Notes under the pieces: model-generated | The model's input: only the letters and a program-made list of their open reading frames with translations | What the model was told of the DNA's origin: nothing | The model's database searches: none | Translations under genes and position numbers: made by a program | Part shown: positions 4,669-6,383 of the stretch, piece by piece | Layout: each line of letters starts with the position of its first letter | Numbering within the stretch: position 1 is the first letter of the stretch | Assembly: GCF_035688975.1 (NCBI RefSeq) | Contig: NZ_DASSMH010000107.1 | Location: 1-6,383 of the forward strand | Reading direction: 5' to 3' | DNA length: 6,383 nt | Origin: CALMNV01 sp035688975 | Lineage (GTDB): Bacteria; Actinomycetota; Actinomycetes; Actinomycetales; Dermatophilaceae

Positions 4669-5510
4669 GGGTCGGCGTCCCGGGCGGCGCACCGCCGGAA
4701 GAGGTCGGCGACCGTCGCCGTGAGCGGGCCCGGAGGCAACCTCCGGTCGTCGACGGCCGAGACGGGCAGGACGTCCTTGGTCGACGAGGTGAGGAAGACC
4801 TCGTCGGCGCGGTCGAGCACGTCAAGCGGCAGGGTCTCCTCACGGATCCGTATGCCGCCCTGCGCTGCCCACTCCAGGACGAGCTCGCGCGTGATGCCGG
4901 GAAGCAGACCCGAGTCCACCGGAGGAGTGAGCACCTCGCCCTCGACGACGACGAAGATGTTGCTGCCGGTGCACTCGCACAGCTCGCCGCGGGTGTTGGC
5001 GAAGACGGCCTCGACCGCCCCCCGCTCACGGGCACGCGCGAGGGCGACGACGTTCTCGGCATACGACGTCGTCTTGAGGCCGACGACGGCGGACCGCTCG
5101 TTGCGCGTCCACGGCACGACGGTCACGGCGCCCGAGGCGGGCGGGCGCGCCTGAGGACCGGCGAGCACGATGTAGGTCAGGGTCGCGTCGCCGCGGTCCG
5201 ACCCGAGCGGACCAAGGCCACCGGTCACGCTGTAGCGCAGCCGGCCGAAGTCGAGCGGTGGGCCGTCGAGCACCGCGTCGATGCCCTTGGCCAGCAGCGC
5301 CAGGTCGGGCTCGGGCAGGCCGAGGCCGGCGGCCGAGCGCATGAGACGCCGGTGGTGCCGCGTGAGGGCGAACGGCACGCCGCGCTCGATCTTCACCGTC
5401 TCGAACACGGCGTCGCCGACCGTCACCGCGTGGTCGAGCGCGGAGATGGACGGGCCGCCGGGGTCGACGAGCTCGCCGTCGACCCACACCCGAAGCTGGC
5501 TGTCCGTCAC
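4665..5510 (-). CDS. pabC: Aminodeoxychorismate lyase (class IV PLP aminotransferase fold)
   Basis: The predicted role is to split 4-amino-4-deoxychorismate into p-aminobenzoate and pyruvate, the last step to pABA for folate. The 281-residue protein has the fold-type IV pattern. VWVDGELV (8-15) and LDHAVTVGDAVFETVKI (25-41) form the N-terminal domain. The Schiff-base lysine is Lys146 in GLKTTSYAENVVA (144-156). GELCECTGSNIF (175-186) has Glu179 and Asn184 at the cofactor, and SGLLPGITRELVLEW (200-214) and FLTSSTKDVLPV (239-250) line the phosphate and substrate side. D-amino acid or branched-chain aminotransferases share these motifs; the adjacent pabB is the main reason for choosing PabC. The GTG start at 5508-5510 has GAGGA (5518-5522) 7 nt upstream. 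It lies 13 bp after the pabB stop and overlaps the PGPGW gene by 4 bp. Confidence 0.88.
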   Translation of the reverse strand: MTDSQLRVWVDGELVDPGGPSISALDHAVTVGDAVFETVKIERGVPFALTRHHRRLMRSAAGLGLPEPDLALLAKGIDAVLDGPPLDFGRLRYSVTGGLGPLGSDRGDATLTYIVLAGPQARPPASGAVTVVPWTRNERSAVVGLKTTSYAENVVALARARERGAVEAVFANTRGELCECTGSNIFVVVEGEVLTPPVDSGLLPGITRELVLEWAAQGGIRIREETLPLDVLDRADEVFLTSSTKDVLPVSAVDDRRLPPGPLTATVADLFRRCAARDADP

Positions 5511-5527
5511 GGGCGCGTCCTCGTCAT
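5507..5527 (-). other. Six-codon mini-ORF bridging pabB stop and pabC start
   Basis: An ATG at 5525-5527 overlaps the pabB TGA (ATGA) and opens the out-of-frame reading MTRTRP. It ends at a TGA (5507-5509) that itself overlaps the pabC GTG (GTGA). Ribosomes ending pabB could reinitiate here and be delivered to the pabC start. The pabC ribosome binding site GAGGA (5518-5522) lies inside it, so it may equally be chance. Confidence 0.3.
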
Positions 5528-6383
5528 GGCACCACCCTGCCCGACGCGAGTCCGCAGAGTCGAGCCGCCTTGAGCTCCGTCTCCGCCCACTCGCCGTCGG
5601 GGTCGGAGTGCCAGGTGATCCCTGCGCCCGTGCCGAACCGCAGCCATCGGTGGCCGGCGGGGTCGCGCTCGGCCCAGAAGGTCCGGATGCCCACGGCGAG
5701 CCGGGCCTCCTTGCGGTCCCCGTCGACCCAGCCGACAGCCCCGCAGTAGGGGCCGCGTGGTGTGGGCTCGAGGTCGCGGATCGCGGCGAGCGCACTCGAC
5801 TTCGGCGCGCCCGACACCGAGCCCGGCGGGTAGGTCGCCGAGAGGATGTCGGCCCAGGACGCGCCCGTGCGCAGCCGGCCGCTCACCGTCGAGACGAGGT
5901 GGACCAGCCCCGGATGGTGCTCCAGGGCGCACAGCTCGTCGACCGCCACGGTGCCCGGGTCGCACACGCCGGAGACGTCGTTGCGCATGAGGTCGACGAT
6001 CATGACGTTCTCGGCGCGGTCCTTGGGCAGCATCGCGGCGGGCGTCGCGGCGGTCCCCTTGATGGGGCGCGTCACGAGCCGGCCGGCGCGCCGCTCGAGG
6101 AAGAGCTCGGGCGACGCGCTGACGACGTCGAGCCCCGCCTCGGCGCACCGGATGCGGGCGGCATAGGGCGCCGGGTTGCCTTGCCGCACAAGGAGGTCCA
6201 ATGCGTCGAGGTCGGCGTCGTCGGTCAGCGAATGGGAGAGCACGCGGCAGAGGTTCACCTGGTAGACCGAGCCGGCCGCGATGCGCCGCCGCACGTCCTT
6301 GACGCCGGCGACGTAGGCCCCTTGGTCGAGCGAGCTGGACCACGGCCCGGTGAGGGGCGTCCACTCCCCGGCCGGTCGCGCCC
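5524..6383 (-). CDS. pabB: Aminodeoxychorismate synthase component I, 5' end cut by the right edge
   Basis: PabB converts chorismate plus ammonia (supplied by PabA) to 4-amino-4-deoxychorismate. The last 285 residues are visible, the chorismate-binding catalytic domain. In this numbering: VRRRIAAGSVYQVNL (30-44), SASPELFL (88-95), RPIKGTAATP (105-114), DLMRNDVSGV (130-139), PPGSVSGAPKSSAL (185-198) and FGTGAGITWHSDPDGEWAETELKA (249-272), which holds the metal and chorismate residues. Lys108 in PIKGT marks PabB, where this lysine attacks chorismate C2; anthranilate and isochorismate synthases have alanine there (PIAGT). The frame stays open to the window edge with coherent family sequence (PLTGPWSSSLDQGAYVAGV), so no start lies inside. 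No PabA-type amidotransferase is fused to the visible C-terminus, which ends at GRVVP. It is followed at once by pabC. Confidence 0.93.
   Translation of the reverse strand, partial: ARPAGEWTPLTGPWSSSLDQGAYVAGVKDVRRRIAAGSVYQVNLCRVLSHSLTDDADLDALDLLVRQGNPAPYAARIRCAEAGLDVVSASPELFLERRAGRLVTRPIKGTAATPAAMLPKDRAENVMIVDLMRNDVSGVCDPGTVAVDELCALEHHPGLVHLVSTVSGRLRTGASWADILSATYPPGSVSGAPKSSALAAIRDLEPTPRGPYCGAVGWVDGDRKEARLAVGIRTFWAERDPAGHRWLRFGTGAGITWHSDPDGEWAETELKAARLCGLASGRVVP

Noticed and set aside
4028..5062. 344-codon minus-strand open frame across tRNA-Val, the PGPGW gene and pabC
   Set aside because: It translates straight through the tRNA (the VAQLVRAL-type peptide is a typical tRNA artefact) and is in a different frame from two recognisable proteins.
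4312..5154. 280-codon plus-strand open frame opposite pabC and the PGPGW gene
   Set aside because: Antisense shadow of two well-supported genes; composition is typical of GC-rich antisense frames and no family is recognisable.
5524..6383. Anthranilate synthase (TrpE) or isochorismate synthase as the identity of the right-edge gene
   Set aside because: The PIKGT lysine typical of PabB is present where TrpE has PIAGT, and a pabC-like gene follows directly.

Overview
The base composition is very GC-rich. Together with a BldC-type regulator, a PGPGW (TIGR02611-type) membrane protein, GTG starts and an apparently leaderless vapBC operon, this points to an actinomycete, plausibly a Micrococcales/Intrasporangiaceae-like bacterium. 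The family guess is inference. Most of the window reads as ordinary chromosome. I do not see a new multi-gene system. The least explained DNA is the intergenic region between bldC and the thiolase, at 578-811.

Layout, left to right. (1) The 5' two-thirds or so of a FadI/FadA2-like thiolase gene runs off the left edge on the minus strand. Its leader carries a perfect 16-bp palindrome. (2) At 661-739 lies a small cluster of repeats: two 20-bp direct copies and one diverged inverted copy. (3) A bldC-like gene (minus) follows at 812-1057. (4) A minus-strand redox cluster runs OYE-family ene-reductase, then a short MOSC-domain protein, then a flavin reductase-like protein. The last two genes overlap by 4 bp. 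(5) Divergent from it, on the plus strand, is a vapB-vapC toxin-antitoxin pair. A perfect 7-3-7 inverted repeat touches the vapB start codon. (6) A tRNA-Val(CAC) gene on the minus strand lies 15 bp beyond the vapC stop, convergent with it. (7) A minus-strand operon at the right edge runs pabB (5' end missing), pabC, then the PGPGW membrane protein. Stop and start codons are interlocked or nearly so at both junctions.

How the genes work together. PabB makes 4-amino-4-deoxychorismate from chorismate, and PabC lyses it to p-aminobenzoate for folate. The lysine in PabB's PIKGT motif separates it from anthranilate synthase, so this is a folate locus and not a tryptophan locus. PabA is not in the window. 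The OYE/MOSC/flavin reductase cluster suggests flavin-dependent reduction of electrophilic substrates, but its true substrates cannot be read from sequence. VapBC is a self-contained, autoregulated RNase toxin module. BldC is a small MerR-like DNA-binding protein, a developmental regulator in Streptomyces, whose targets here are unknown.
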